From: Chlamydomonas sphaeroides
Lineage: Eukaryota > Chlorophyta > Chlorophyceae > Chlamydomonadales > Chlamydomonadaceae
Direction of reading: 5' to 3'
DNA length: 42,327 nt
NCBI GenBank assembly: GCA_001662425.1
Contig: BDDC01000636.1
Coordinates: forward strand, 1 to 42,327
Shown: positions 11,225-22,700 of the stretch, in pieces
Numbering within the stretch: the stretch's first letter is position 1
Layout of the letters: each line of letters begins with the position of its first letter
Position numbers and translations under genes: made by a program
The notes under the pieces: generated by a model
What the model was told of the DNA's origin: nothing
What the model saw: the letters and a program-made list of their open reading frames with translations, nothing else
Database searches by the model: none

Positions 11225-14200
11225 ATGTCTTCAGCGACGGCCAAGCGCGGAAGCGGCGCCCCGAGGCACCCGACGGCAAAGGTCAAAGGTGCGCTGGAAG
11301 GCTGCAACCTGGGCGGAGGCTAGTCGGGGCCTGCTTGCAGCTCCCGTTGAGGTGATTCCTCGGGCGCGGCCCTCGCAATTCTCGCTGCCAAGCCCTTGAA
11401 CGCGCTTCGCCGCCCCTCCTCCCAGGTGGATGGAGCGCTGATGAAGATGCCCTGCTCACCAGGTAAAAGGGGACCGCAAGGTTTCGGCAACCGGCGCCTC
11501 GGTTCACCTTCCGCGCTGCCGCGAACCCAAGGCGTCCCCCCAAGCCGCGGCGCCCCAGCAGCCCTGCCCTCATTGCCAAGGTCACTGCGGCATCGAGGCC
11601 CCCTCCTGGCAGCTGCGCCGGGACCACCCATCAGCCGTGCGAACCGACCCGCCGGCCAGCTTGGCGCGACGCCAGCTCCCTGCCTGCTCCTGCCCGCGAC
11701 CGCGCACCCTCGCCGTAACCCCGTTCCCTCGCACATGCCTGTTTCACATCCACCTCCCGCGTCTGCGGCTTCCGCTACATTACGCGAACCCTCGCCCTCC
11801 AACAAACTTCCGCGCGCCCAACCTTGGGGCTCTCCCGCCCTGGCCGCCTCGCTTCGTTCCCTGCTCCCGCCCCCCTCAGGCTGGTCAGGCAGTTTGGCGA
11901 GGGCAACTGGAGCCCCATCGCGCGCGCGCTAAACGAGGCCACCGGCAAGAGCGAGTCGCAGGGCCGCATCGGCAAGCAGTGCCGCGAGCGGTGGAACCAC
12001 CACCTCAGCCCGGGGCTGCGCAAGGACCCTTGGACGGCCGAGGAGGAGGCGGCAGTGGTGGACGCGCACAAGCGCCTGGGCAACCGGTGGAGCGACATCG
12101 CGCGATGCATCCCGGGCCGCAGCGAGAACGCGGTCAAGGTGCGGCCGCGGGCGGAGCGGGGGGCGAGGCGGGTGGTGGGAGGCGGGTGGTGGGGGGCGGG
12201 TGGTTGGAGGGACAGGAGGCGAACGGCGCTGGTGATGGGGAGGGGGTTGGGAAGGGGTCGGGGGGTCGGGGGCGTAACGTGGGGGCGTACGTGTTTGTGC
12301 TGGGGTCGGGGGGTGGGGGGGTCGGGGGCGTAAGTCTGTGCAGGAGGCGCCGGCGGCGATGTGGGTCGGCTGCAGCGAGGACGTGCGGACGTGAGGTCTG
12401 GTTTGGAAGGGATTGGGTCAGGGGCGGAAGCGGGGTGACAGGGGGGTTGCCAGGGGGGCGAGCGGGGGCGGCGTGGCGGAGGCGGCGGGTCCAGGGTCTG
12501 GACCTCTGCCCGGGAGCCGGGGCCTGCAGGGCGGTCCATGGCCTCGAGGCGATGTGGGTCGGGCGCGCCATACGTGCGATCGACACCATTCCGTCCGCTT
12601 CTGCCCCGGACCACCACAGCGCCCCCGCGTCCGCGCGCTCCCCCACGCTTGCTTCCCCACTCTGTGCCTCCCGCCCTCTCTCTCGCCTCCCCGCCCGCAG
12701 AACCACTGGAACGCGACGCTGCGCAAGCGCGTCACCGCTGAGGCCCCTTCCGGCCCACTCAAGGACTACCTGGACTCGCTCAACCTGGCGGTGGCGCCCC
12801 GCAAGAGGGGCGCTGGTGGCGGCAGCAGCGGCGGCGGCGGAAGCGGCGGCAACAAGCGCAAGCGGCTCAGCAGGTGCGGGATTGTTAGGGGAGAGAGGGG
12901 AAGCATGTGTTTGTGTTTGTGATTGTGTTTGTGATTGTGTTTGTGTGCGCGTGGGCCAGTCTGCCCTGTAGGCCCCACCTGCCGTCTCCGCGGTACGCGC
13001 GCCTGCCTGAAGGCGGGGCCCTCCACCCGGCCGTCCCCCACCGCACCCCGCAGGGAGCGCGAGCTGTCATCGTCATCTGAGGAGCCGACCCTCGAGACTG
13101 GCAGCCTCGGCGACTCCTCCATGACTTCGCACAGCCTCGACGGAGGCGGCGGCGGCGGCGGCGCCGTCAGCAGCATCCTCGCCGCCGACTCGGCCTTCAC
13201 CGCCGGCGGCGGCGCCGCCGGTGCCGCGTCGCTGCCGTCGGGCTCGTTCGCTGGCGGCGCCGCCGCGTCGTCGGGCGGCTGGCGGCGGTCCAGCCGCCGT
13301 GCGGCGGCGCTGAGCTCGGAGCGATTGAGGAGCATGGTGGAGGCGGAGCAGGACCAGGAGGCCGAGGAGGAGGCGGAGGACGAGGAGGGCATGGAGGAGG
13401 AGCGGCAGGGAGGGGCAGAGGAGGAGCCGCGCCGCGAGCGGCCGCCGCCGGCGGGCGCGCTCGGCGGCGGCGGCGCGGCGCGTACGGCGCCGCCGCGCCG
13501 GCCGCTGCGCACCGAGAGCTTCTGGTGAGTGTAGCCAGCGCTGGCGGGCGGTCGGGCAGGAGGTAGGGATGTGTGGCACGATCAACACGGCACCTGTAGG
13601 CAGTATCAGCACTTACCGAGCTGCCGGGCCCTGCCCCGCCTCACTGGCTGCCGCCGCAGCGACAACACGCACCTCGTCGCGTCCGCGCCGCCGTCGCTGC
13701 CGCCAAGGACCTCCGCCAGCGGCGCCGCCGCCGCCGCCGCCGCCGCGCCGGCGGCGGCCGCGGCCTGGCCCACGCCATCGATGCCGCTGGTCATCCGCCC
13801 CGTCGGCGCATCGCCCTTCGGCCGCGCCGCGGCACAGTCCGCCAGCGCAGCCGCTGACACTGCCGCCGCCGCTGCCACCGCCGCCACCGCCGCCCCCACC
13901 GCCGCCGCCGCCGCCAGCTGCCTGGCGGTGCAGCCCTGCGCCGCCGCGTCTCTGCAGCTGCCAGCGGCGGCGGAGCCGCCGCCCGCCGCTGCGGTAGCGG
14001 CGCTGCCGCCGCTGCGCTCGCCAGCGGCGCCGGCAGGCTCGCCGCCTCGGGCGGCGGCGGCGCCGCCATCAGACCACGGCGGCGGCGACGGCCCCTGGCC
14101 GGCAGAGACGTTTCCGTACAACTGGAGCTCCAACAACATGCTCCAACTGGCGACGGAGGCTACAACTACCACCACCACCACGGTAGGCCCGTTCTCCTAC

Positions 14201-15856
14201 GTGTTCAGAGATAGGTAACAAATAGAAAATATGACCCGCGCGGCACGCCCTATGCGTAAAGCAAATCGCGCAGCAATGTGCGATGAGCCATTGGGATGCC
14301 CCTCTAGGCGGCCTGCTCAAGGTCGCCATCTGCCCCGGCCCCTCCCACAGACTCAGCCCGCTCCGCCGGCGCGGGGCCACTCGTTCGGCGGCAAGTTCCG
14401 CCCCTCCGGCGGCTCGCCCACCCTGCCCGGCGACTGCGGCGCCGCCGCCGGCGCCGCCAGCGCCGACGACGATGAGACCTGCCTGTTCCTGGCTCCAGGG
14501 CCCGGGCCCGAAACGGCGCCGTCCCACGGCATGCGGCACGTGGCCAGCGGTTCCGCGCTTCTGTCGTACGAGGCCAACGGCGGCGGCGCTGCCGCAGCGG
14601 CAGCGGCGGCTTCGCCACCGCCGTCGCCGCCGCGCGCCTGCGGCGCGGCGGAGCCGCCGCCGCCACCGCCGGGGCCGATGGTGGCGGCGGCTGCGCAGTC
14701 CTGGATGCTGCAGCGGTACGCGCACCTGAGCGGACCCATGGTTCGATCCTGGACGCCGCCCAACCTGTTTGACAACCCGCACCTCGACTTTGGCTGCCCC
14801 GACTCGCCGCTGATTGACGGTGGCGGCGCCGCCGCCGCCGCCATGGCGGCCGCCGGCGCGTACGCGCCGTACGGCGCCGGCGCGGCCGGTGGCAATGACA
14901 GCGCCGCCTCCTCCGTCGGCTCGCCGCTGCCGCACGAGCACAACGGCGGCGCCGCCGGGAAGCTCAGCACCAACGCCAGCCCCGACGCCGGCGATGGCGG
15001 CGCCGCGGCCGCCGTTGCTAACGCCAGCGCCAGCGCCGCCGCCGCCGCGGACGCCGTCGCGAACATGCGGCGGGAGTCGAGCTTCGGCAACTGGCCGCAG
15101 CTGCAGGCCCTGGCAACGTCGGCGGCGGCGCCGTCGCAGCGCGGCGGCGGCGCATGGGACAACGCCCTGGCGGCGCCGGCGCCGTCGGTCTGGCCGCCGT
15201 CGCAGCCCTACATATTGAACGCCGCCACCGCGACGGCGGCGGCGCCGCCGCCGGCATATGGCTGGGGGGGGGNNNNNNNNNNNNNNNNNNNNNNNNNNNN
15301 NNNNNNNNNNNNNNNNNNNNNNNNNNNNNNNNNNNNNNNNNNNNNNNNNNNNNNNNNNNNNNNNNNNNNNNNNNNNNNNNNNNNNNNNNNNNNNNNNNNN
15401 NNNNNNNNNNNNNNNNNNNNNNNNNNNNNNNNNNNNNNNNNNNNNNNNNNNNNNNNNNNNNNNNNNNNNNNNNNNNNNNNNNNNNNNNNNNNNNNNNNNN
15501 NNNNNNNNNNNNNNNNNNNNNNNNNNNNNNNNNNNNNNNNNNNNNNNNNNNNNNNNNNNNNNNNNNNNNNNNNNNNNNNNNNNNNNNNNNNNNNNNNNNN
15601 NNNNNNNNNNNNNNNNNNNNNNNNNNNNNNNNNNNNNNNNNNNNNNNNNNNNGGCTGCCCGACGCTGCTGGCGCCGGCGCCGCTGCTGCAGCCAGGCCAG
15701 GCGGCGCCGCCGCCGGGTTACCTGGCCATGCCGCCAGGCGCGTACTACGTGCCGTGGCCGTACTACACGGTGCCGTACCATCAGCCTATGCAGCAGCAGG
15801 CGCCACCGTCGCAGCTGGCTCTGCAGCCCGGGCCGGCGGTGGGGTCCGCTCAGTAG
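11225..15856 (+). CDS. R2R3-MYB transcription factor with extended disordered C-terminus
   Basis: Exons 11225-11288, 11426-11462, 11880-12138, 12701-12873, 13054-13524, 13660-14182 and 14351-15856, all GT-AG with matching phases; about 1010 aa if the N gap size is right. R2 tryptophans are W24, W44 and W72; R3 has W85, W104 and W123. R3 (WTAEEEAAVVDAHKRLGNRW, GRSENAVKNHWNATLRKR) and GRIGKQCRERWNHHL resemble the plant MYB98/MYB118-type group. R2 has 27 instead of the usual 18 residues between its second and third Trp. A basic stretch (NKRKRLSR) at the end of exon 4 may be a nuclear localisation signal. Exon 5 has an acidic run of Glu-rich residues. The rest is Ala/Pro/Gly-rich. A sequence-specific nuclear DNA-binding role is inferred from the repeats; targets are unknown. 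Confidence 0.87.
12139..12340 (+). repeat. G-rich intronic minisatellite in MYB intron 3
   Basis: The first 200 bases of the 562-bp intron are runs of GGGTGGTGGG, GGGGTCGGGGGG and similar, including two copies of a GGGGTCGGGGG...GGGGGCGTAA block. Several four-run G tracts would allow G-quadruplexes in the pre-mRNA. Confidence 0.6.
12905..12944 (+). repeat. GTGTTTGTGATT tandem repeat in MYB intron 4
   Basis: Degenerate 6/12-bp units (TGTTTG, TGATTG) follow the exon 4 donor by about 30 nt. It is purely intronic. Confidence 0.7.
15273..15652. other. Assembly gap (380 N) inside last MYB exon
   Basis: The gap follows a run of G and precedes GGCTGCCCG. The frame on both sides is the same only if the true gap length is a multiple of three plus the right remainder; 380 N happens to keep it open. 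The coding content of the gap is unknown. Confidence 0.99.
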
Positions 15857-18800
15857 GGATGCCAGCCCGATCCGCTGGCTGCGCCTTGCGCTCTATGGCG
15901 GCCGTCGCGGCAGCGGTACAAGGCCTGAAGTGCCTTTCTTAGGGCCTCCCTGTACAGCGCTACTATGTACGACAGAGTGTACGGCACGGGATAGGCATGT
16001 ACGGTACGGCTGAGCATGTACGGTAGGGTCGTTGTAGCGGTTGTTTGTCGTTGATTGTTGTTGCAGGCGGCGGCACAAGCCTGGCGAGGCGAGGCCTCAG
16101 TACTCGGCTGTTGCGGCATCGTTGGCAGCTGAGCTGCCCGCTCCTAAAGCATGCGACTGCCGCCCATATCATATCATAGCGGCTGGGGTGCACATGTCCG
16201 CTGGCGGAGAAGATGAGCGTGAGAGAGATACCGAAATGCACGGGTGCCTCGGCCGGCAGGAGAGAAGGAGAGTGAGCCGTGCAGCGCACGTGTGCTGTGC
16301 TGTTAGCGCCCTAAGCCAAGCGGCAAGCGCCCTAAGCCGGGCGGGTCGAGGTGTACGGCATCCGTGGGCGCCGGTGTATGCGAGTCGGCGACGAGAGTGA
16401 GCGGGGCGGTGCTATGTGCCAGTGCCGATGCCAGCCGCGAGAGGCGGCTTGGAGGGGTGATGGGTGGGTCGCGTGGTTACTGGGCGGCAGTGAGTCACGA
16501 CCCTACGATGTGGCTGGGGGCTGAGGGGGCATGATGGGGACATGAGAGCCGGGGCGGCGCGGCAGGTCGTTGGCCAGGAATACCACACGTTCCAATGCTG
16601 GGGGCTGCGGCGTTGTGAGAGGGGCGTGACACGCGGGAGGCGAGGGGCTAGAGGCGAGTCGGCCGCGGCGCGGCTCTACCGCACGCTGAAGCGGCACGAG
16701 AAGAAGATCTGACGAAGCACCTTTGGAAGAATGCTGCCGCGTTGACGTTTGGGCGTGGGTGGCCGCCGTCTGCCTCAGGAGACGGTGGAAGGTCATTGGC
16801 GTTGTGCGTGTTGCCTGTGTGCGTGTGTGGGGAGCGCTCGCCCGGCGGTCGGGCGGGGCAGGGGGCAAGCGCCCGGCATCCCGAGTGTGTCATTCTTTGG
16901 ACTGGGTCGCGCACTGCTGCATCTCTACAGTTCCTTTACCTGCTGCTGCTGGTGGTGGTGGTGGTGGTGGTGGGGTGTGATACTTCATGGCAGCCGGGGG
17001 TAGCTGCGCCCCCGTGCTGCGGCTGCCCGGTCGTGCTGTGCTGTGCCATGCTGTGCTGTGCCTGCTGCGCTCTGCACGTTGCGGGCGCGCGCTAGAGGCC
17101 AGCGCCAGCGGCTAGCGGGACCAGGTGTCCCGCTAGGCTCCAGTCGTTGTGGCGTTCTGGCGACGCCCGGCTTGGTATGTGTTGGGCGCGTCACACGGCG
17201 CCCTAGCCGCGCAGGCGGCGGTGCTGGGTGGCTGGGTGCTGTGCCTCGCGGCAGCCCAGCCAAGGCACAACCTTGTCCTTTCTCCGTTGCTTTATCCGCA
17301 AGGGTTGGCGGCAGAGCACAGCCCCACCCCTGCTTGCTGTGCCGTTGCTTTGGGTGTGCATTGTTGTCCGCGCTGCTCCAAAGGCCCGGGCGCCGGCCAG
17401 CGTGCCGACCGGCCGGCCAGCGTGCCCGCGCCGCCCAGCGTTTCGGCGGCGCGGGCCCTGGCCGGCCAGGCGGCCTGGCCGCGGCCGGCCCGGTGCGCTG
17501 CGCATATTGACTCTTACCCTGCGTAGACTTCATCGAAGGACCCCTGCATGTAGCTGCATTCCTCGCCGCGCCGCGGTCGCCGTCGCGAGGGCGCGGCGGC
17601 CGCGTGCCGGCGCCGGCTTCCCGCCGGCAAACCCAACCTTGATCTGCCACCGGCTGCATGGCCAGTGGCAGCGCGGCGTGGGGCTGGGAGCCCCTCGCTG
17701 GAGAGCAGGAATCTCCCCTACGGCTTTGCGAGTGTAGGCGTGGTGGTGGTGGTGGTGGTGGCGGCAGCTGAGCAGCTGCTGGCATGCCCCTGACGTGTCT
17801 CGTGGCGAAGGTTCGTTCTGGTGGCAGGGCCGCTGCTGACGGGGGTGTCTGGTGGCGGCTGGTGTTCCCGCGGGGCGTGTTTCTGGATGGGTGTGTGAAC
17901 GCAGGATGTGGCTGCGGGGTATGAAACATAGCGCGTGTGCTGCGCTGTGCTGGATGCAGCGCTTTGGCAGTGATGGGCCGCTCGCCGGCGCCGCGTGGAG
18001 CAGCAAGCATCACGCCGTCGTGCACGCGTCCAGGGCACTACGAGGGGCTTAGGGTATCGCGCTGGGCTTCTTCCCGCTTTGTTTGTACAGCCGCTGTGTG
18101 CATGTGTCGGCGTGGGTTGCATGTGCCGGCGAGGGGGCTGGTTGCCGCTTGTCGTGGTGAAGCACACGACCACGTGCTGCGTTAGCGCCGCCGGCGCGTG
18201 CGCACTTGTTGTGAGCGCCCGCCGCGCGTGCATGCCTGTCTGTTGCTAGGTGGGGTTGTGTGGTGTCCCCAAGTTGCTAGGGTACTGAGGCATGTCGTGC
18301 CCCCCGGCGTGTGAACGCGGGTACCGTACACAAGCGGCGCTGGGCTCACTTCAGGAGCGCTTGATCATTGCTTGGGAAGGGCTTGGGTGTGGTGGGGCAA
18401 GGCTCGGGTGGTAGCCGAGCTGCTGGCGGTGGTGGCGGAGGGTGGTGGCGGTTGCTGTTGGCAGAAAGGCGTGGCCTGGCGCGTGTGTCTGCCGTTTCGC
18501 CCTGTCCCACAGTGCTTTCTTGCCAGGGACGTCGAGCCAAGCCGCCGCGGCGCGCCGGGTCTATACATATGCACACTATCTGCACTGCCACGGCTCTCGA
18601 CGTGAGGGAGGGATGTGGTCGCCGGCATCACTTTGGGTGGCCCGCCGCCAGCACACAACAAAGGCGCTGTAACTATATTAAGTTGCCACGGGGCTGCGTG
18701 CCAGAGGCTCCGGGGCGGCGTGCCCAGATGCAGTTCGGGCGCAGCCACACAGCCGAGGGCCGGGCCCCCGTGCTGCCGTGTACCCAGCCGGAGCTGCCTC

Positions 18801-19748
18801 ACAGCGGGTTAGTGTCCCCAGCGCCCAGCCGCTGCGCCCCTAACGACACAAGCGCACGAGTACGGTAACAGCCAGCAGCCTCCCGCGACCCTCTACGACC
18901 CACCACCACCCACGGAGCGCAATGAGCACGCAAGGGCGTCGGTGGCGCGAGCCTTTGCGAGCGGCGGCGGCTTCACCACTGTGTGCAGAGCTAGCATGAC
19001 GTGCACGTGTGTTGTTCCGCAGTGATTTTCGCTTGCATGTGGGAGTGCTGCGGGGGTAAAAGCGTAGGTGAAAGGAGAGCGGCAAATTGGTGTCGCTTTC
19101 GCCCATGCCGGCCGTGGCGGCGGGCACGGGCGGGCGGTGGCGAGCAGTGCCCCGGGAGTTGTCGTTGGATCCCGGACGTTTGGGAGTGTCCCCGGCAGAA
19201 CCGATCAGGAGAAGCGCTGTCTCCCCTGAAAGGGCCTGGAGCTGCGTGTACAGTGGCTGACGTGCCGCCCGAGCAGGGGCCCCTGCGCCCGAGCACCCCC
19301 AGTCGGGGAGGGCCGGGGCCGTCACCCCGCAGCACTCAGCGTTTGTTTGCGTGAACAGGGCGATTAATGTTTCTCCCCCGCAATCCTCGCTGCCTTCTCA
19401 CCCACTGCCGTTCCCTAGCTGCGCCTCGACCAACTGTGGTCCATGGGTCAGCCCAGGACAGCCCAGCATGGCCGAAAGCCTCTATTCCCAATAGCGACCG
19501 TGGTATCGTTTTGACATACATCCAAGTGCATAGCAGTGCCGCTGCAACGCATACGAACTTCTGTCGCTTCTGTCGCTTCTGTCGCTTCTGTCGTCAAACA
19601 GCGCGAAACGCCATCGGTCAGTACTTTAGAGTGCACATGCCATGTCGTCAGAGACGCGGTGACGCAGCTGTGGGGCTGAGTGCCTGTCACCGTTCGCGTC
19701 CTGTACTGCGCGCCCCTCTCTTGCTTCCTGTTGACGGATCAGGTGCTC
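15857..19748. other. Gene-poor stretch between MYB and reductase copy 1
   Basis: No exon chain with family motifs was found on either strand. It contains a cluster of TGTACGG motifs (15965-16030), two GGT trinucleotide tracts (16951-16974 and 17741-17763), repeated CCGGCCAGCGTGCC (about 17393-17430), and a plus-strand TGTAA at 18668-18672, 2.8 kb after the MYB stop. A 346-codon minus-strand frame (16985-18025) is Pro/Ala/Arg-rich with no domain, and I do not call it. Confidence 0.45.
19558..19593 (+). repeat. CTTCTGTCG x4 tandem repeat
   Basis: Four exact 9-bp units end 155 nt upstream of the ATG of reductase copy 1, in its presumed promoter/leader. Copy 2 has no equivalent. Confidence 0.85.
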
Positions 19749-22700
19749 ATGGCGGCGTCTGCGCGCGCTCTGGTGATTGATGAATTCGGCGAGCCGCTGG
19801 ATGTGCTGCAGCTGCGGTTGATGCCGGGGCTCGCCGACCCCGGCCCCGGCGAGGTCAGGCTGCACTTCCTGCAGGTGAGGCTAGCGATCACGGTGTCCGG
19901 CTTGGGTTTTACGCTCCGACACAAGTTCACAGCAGTTGGCAGACGATAACGTCGCAGCGCGCCATGCATGTCGATGCGCATCCTCCACACAAGGCCACCG
20001 CGCCACCCTCGACCTCCAGCGAACCGCCTTGCTCCCTCAGAGCTGCTGTCGCGTAGCTTGCCAACACCATCGCCGAGCCCCCTCAGAGCCGCTCCAGTCG
20101 CAACCTTCCCTTGTTGTGCCAAAACACCTTTGCCCCGCACCCGTCAGCGCCAGCCGCATGCATGGCGTGCTTTCTAGAAGCCACGTGCCGCCGCCCCTTC
20201 CCTCGCAGGTCCCCATCAACCCCAGCGATGTCCTCGCGGTGCACGGCAAGTACCCGCTGAGGCCGGCGCTGCCGGGCGGAGTGCCGGGCAGCGAGGGCGT
20301 GGCGCAGGTGGCGGCGGTGGGCCCGCAGGTGCGGCGCGTGACATCAATGGACCTGCGCACCGCATACGCACCGCAACACAGCCGTTGTCCGTACGCGGGG
20401 TACTTGGGCAGCAGATAGCGGTGACGGTGTAATCCCACGTGCAGTACAGAATCCATGCGAGCTCACAAGGTGCTTAGTTGTCTGTCCACGGACGCGGCTC
20501 CTCTGCGGGACGGGGGACAGGGCGCGTAGGGGGCTCCGGCCCCCTGGTCGCCCTACCTCCTTAGATCACGGCGGGTCAAGCCCGCTGCACCTCGACTTCT
20601 ATTCCTATGTCTATTTCTCCTCTGCGGGGTAGCAGACTGGGTGGCGGGGCAGGGGGGCAGCGGCAGCTAGGGGCGGCCAGGTGCGGGCAGCTGCAGGCAG
20701 GCGGCGACGTGCAACCAGGAGCGCAAACCGTACATGCAGACCGTGGCACGCGCGTGGCGCCGGCTAGGGGCACGCGGCCCGCGCCTCGCCCCCACTGGGG
20801 CCTAGCTAGCTTTGTCGCCTCCCAACGGACCCCTGCCTCCCGCACCGTCGTCAGCGGGTGTCATGGCCGTTGGGGGTCGACTGCCATGGTCCCCCTCGGG
20901 GGGCCCGCCTCTCCCCCCGAACCAACTTGCGACAGCCTGCCTACACCAACCCTGCGCCTGATCCATTCGCCCCTCTCCCTCCCCTAGGTGTCGTCGCTGG
21001 CTCCCGGCGACTGGGTGGTCCCGCTCCGCCCCGCGCTGGGCACCTGGCGCAGCGGCGGCACCTTCGCCGCGGCCGACTGGCACCGCGTGCCGCAGGACAT
21101 CGGCCTGCCGGCGGCAGCGACCCTGGTCATCAAGTGAGGGCCGGGAGAGGAGGCATCACGTGCCGCAGGCTGAGGGAAGGTGCCGCCTGCCCGGCTGCCC
21201 CTGCTCTGGCCATGCTGGCGGACCCGGCTGCCAGCCACGAACCCTGGCCTCACTCCCCGACCGTCTCTCCCTGCCTCCACCCCAGTCCCCGGGCCGCGCT
21301 GGCTATGCTGGAGACCTCCATAATCCCACGAACCCTGGCCTCCTTTCCCCGACCTACTCCCCCTGCCCCCACCCCAGTCCCCCCACCGCGCTGGCCATGC
21401 TGGAAAACTTCGTGGACCTAGCGCCGGGCGACACAGTGGCGCAGAACGGAGCCACCAGCGCGGTGGGCGAGGTGCGGCTGGGCAGTGACGATGCGGGGCA
21501 AGGGCTGCCACCAGCGTGCTGGGCGCCGAAGGACCTAAAGGGGGAAGTGAGGAGCGGCCCAGCCAGCCATGCGCGCTCCTCAGAGCTAATTTGTGTCCCT
21601 TGCCCCGGCAGGCGGTGATCCAGATTGCCAAGGCGCGCGGCATCAGGACCATCAACCTCATCCGCGAAAGGTGGGCTGGTGGGATTGGTGGCGCTCCGTC
21701 GCCCCCTGCCGGGCGCCAGGTGGCAATGGCCGGCACCGCTGGGGGCGCCAGGTTCCCCACCTCACCACCTCACCACCTCATCGCAAGGCTCGCAGCTGGC
21801 ACTTGCTCGCGCCAGGCTGCCAGGCCGCGTCCGGGTCGTGTGGAGCCCCCCCACCAGGCGCCAGGTGGCAATGGCCGTTCGACGTGGCGCCTTGCACCAG
21901 GCTCTCCGCCTCTTTCATCCCCTCCCCTTGCCCCGCCCTCGGCCCCCACCAGGCCCGACATGGAGGCCACGGTGGCCCGGCTGACGTCGCTGGGGGCGGA
22001 CCTGGTGACCACGGAGGCACGGCTCAAGGACGACCTGAGTGAGGGGGGAGGGGGAGGCGGGTTCGTGTAGGCGGCAGTGGACCTGGTCATCATCGAGGCC
22101 AAGGTCGGCGACGGCCTGAGTGCGGGGGAGGAGCAGAGGGAAGGGCTAGGGAAAGGAGGGGGGCGAGACGGAGGGGAAGGAAGGGGAGGGCATGGAAAAG
22201 AAGGTTCTGCTCGGGCGGGGGCAGGACGCAGCTCACACATGCCGGGCCCGGCATGCCGGCGCCCCACCTACTGCATTCCCGCCCTGCCCCCCGCTCCACG
22301 CCGCGTGCTTTCCACCATCCTGCAGAGGCCTCCGGCCTGCCAGCGCCCAAGCTGGGCCTCAACTGCGTGGGAGGCTCTGCAGCCGACGCCGTCACACACA
22401 TCCTGCAGTGCGTGTGTGCAGTTGTTGCCTCATGCACCCGGCGTATGCGTACGCGTGCGTGTGTCGAGAGAGCTGGGGTGCGCCTGGCGGCGAGCGAGAG
22501 GCGCTGCCTAGCTGTACCGCCAGCGGTTCTGACGTGCCGAAGCAACCCACCAACCTGCCGATCCACGACTCACTCAACCTCAAGGCCGCCCCGCACCCCG
22601 GCTGCCCACCCAGGGACGGCGGCACGCTGGTGACGTACGGCGGCATGAGCATGCAGGACGTGACCGCCCCCACCATGGCAATGGTCTTTAAGGACATATC

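Noticed and set aside
16985..18025. 346-codon minus-strand open frame
   Set aside because: Pro/Ala/Arg/His-rich with no motif and no exon partners; long open frames on the strand opposite GC-rich sequence are expected here.
15857..19748. tRNA or rRNA gene
   Set aside because: I looked for tRNA box A/B-like pairs and rRNA-like blocks and saw none convincing here or elsewhere in the window; a dedicated scan was not possible.
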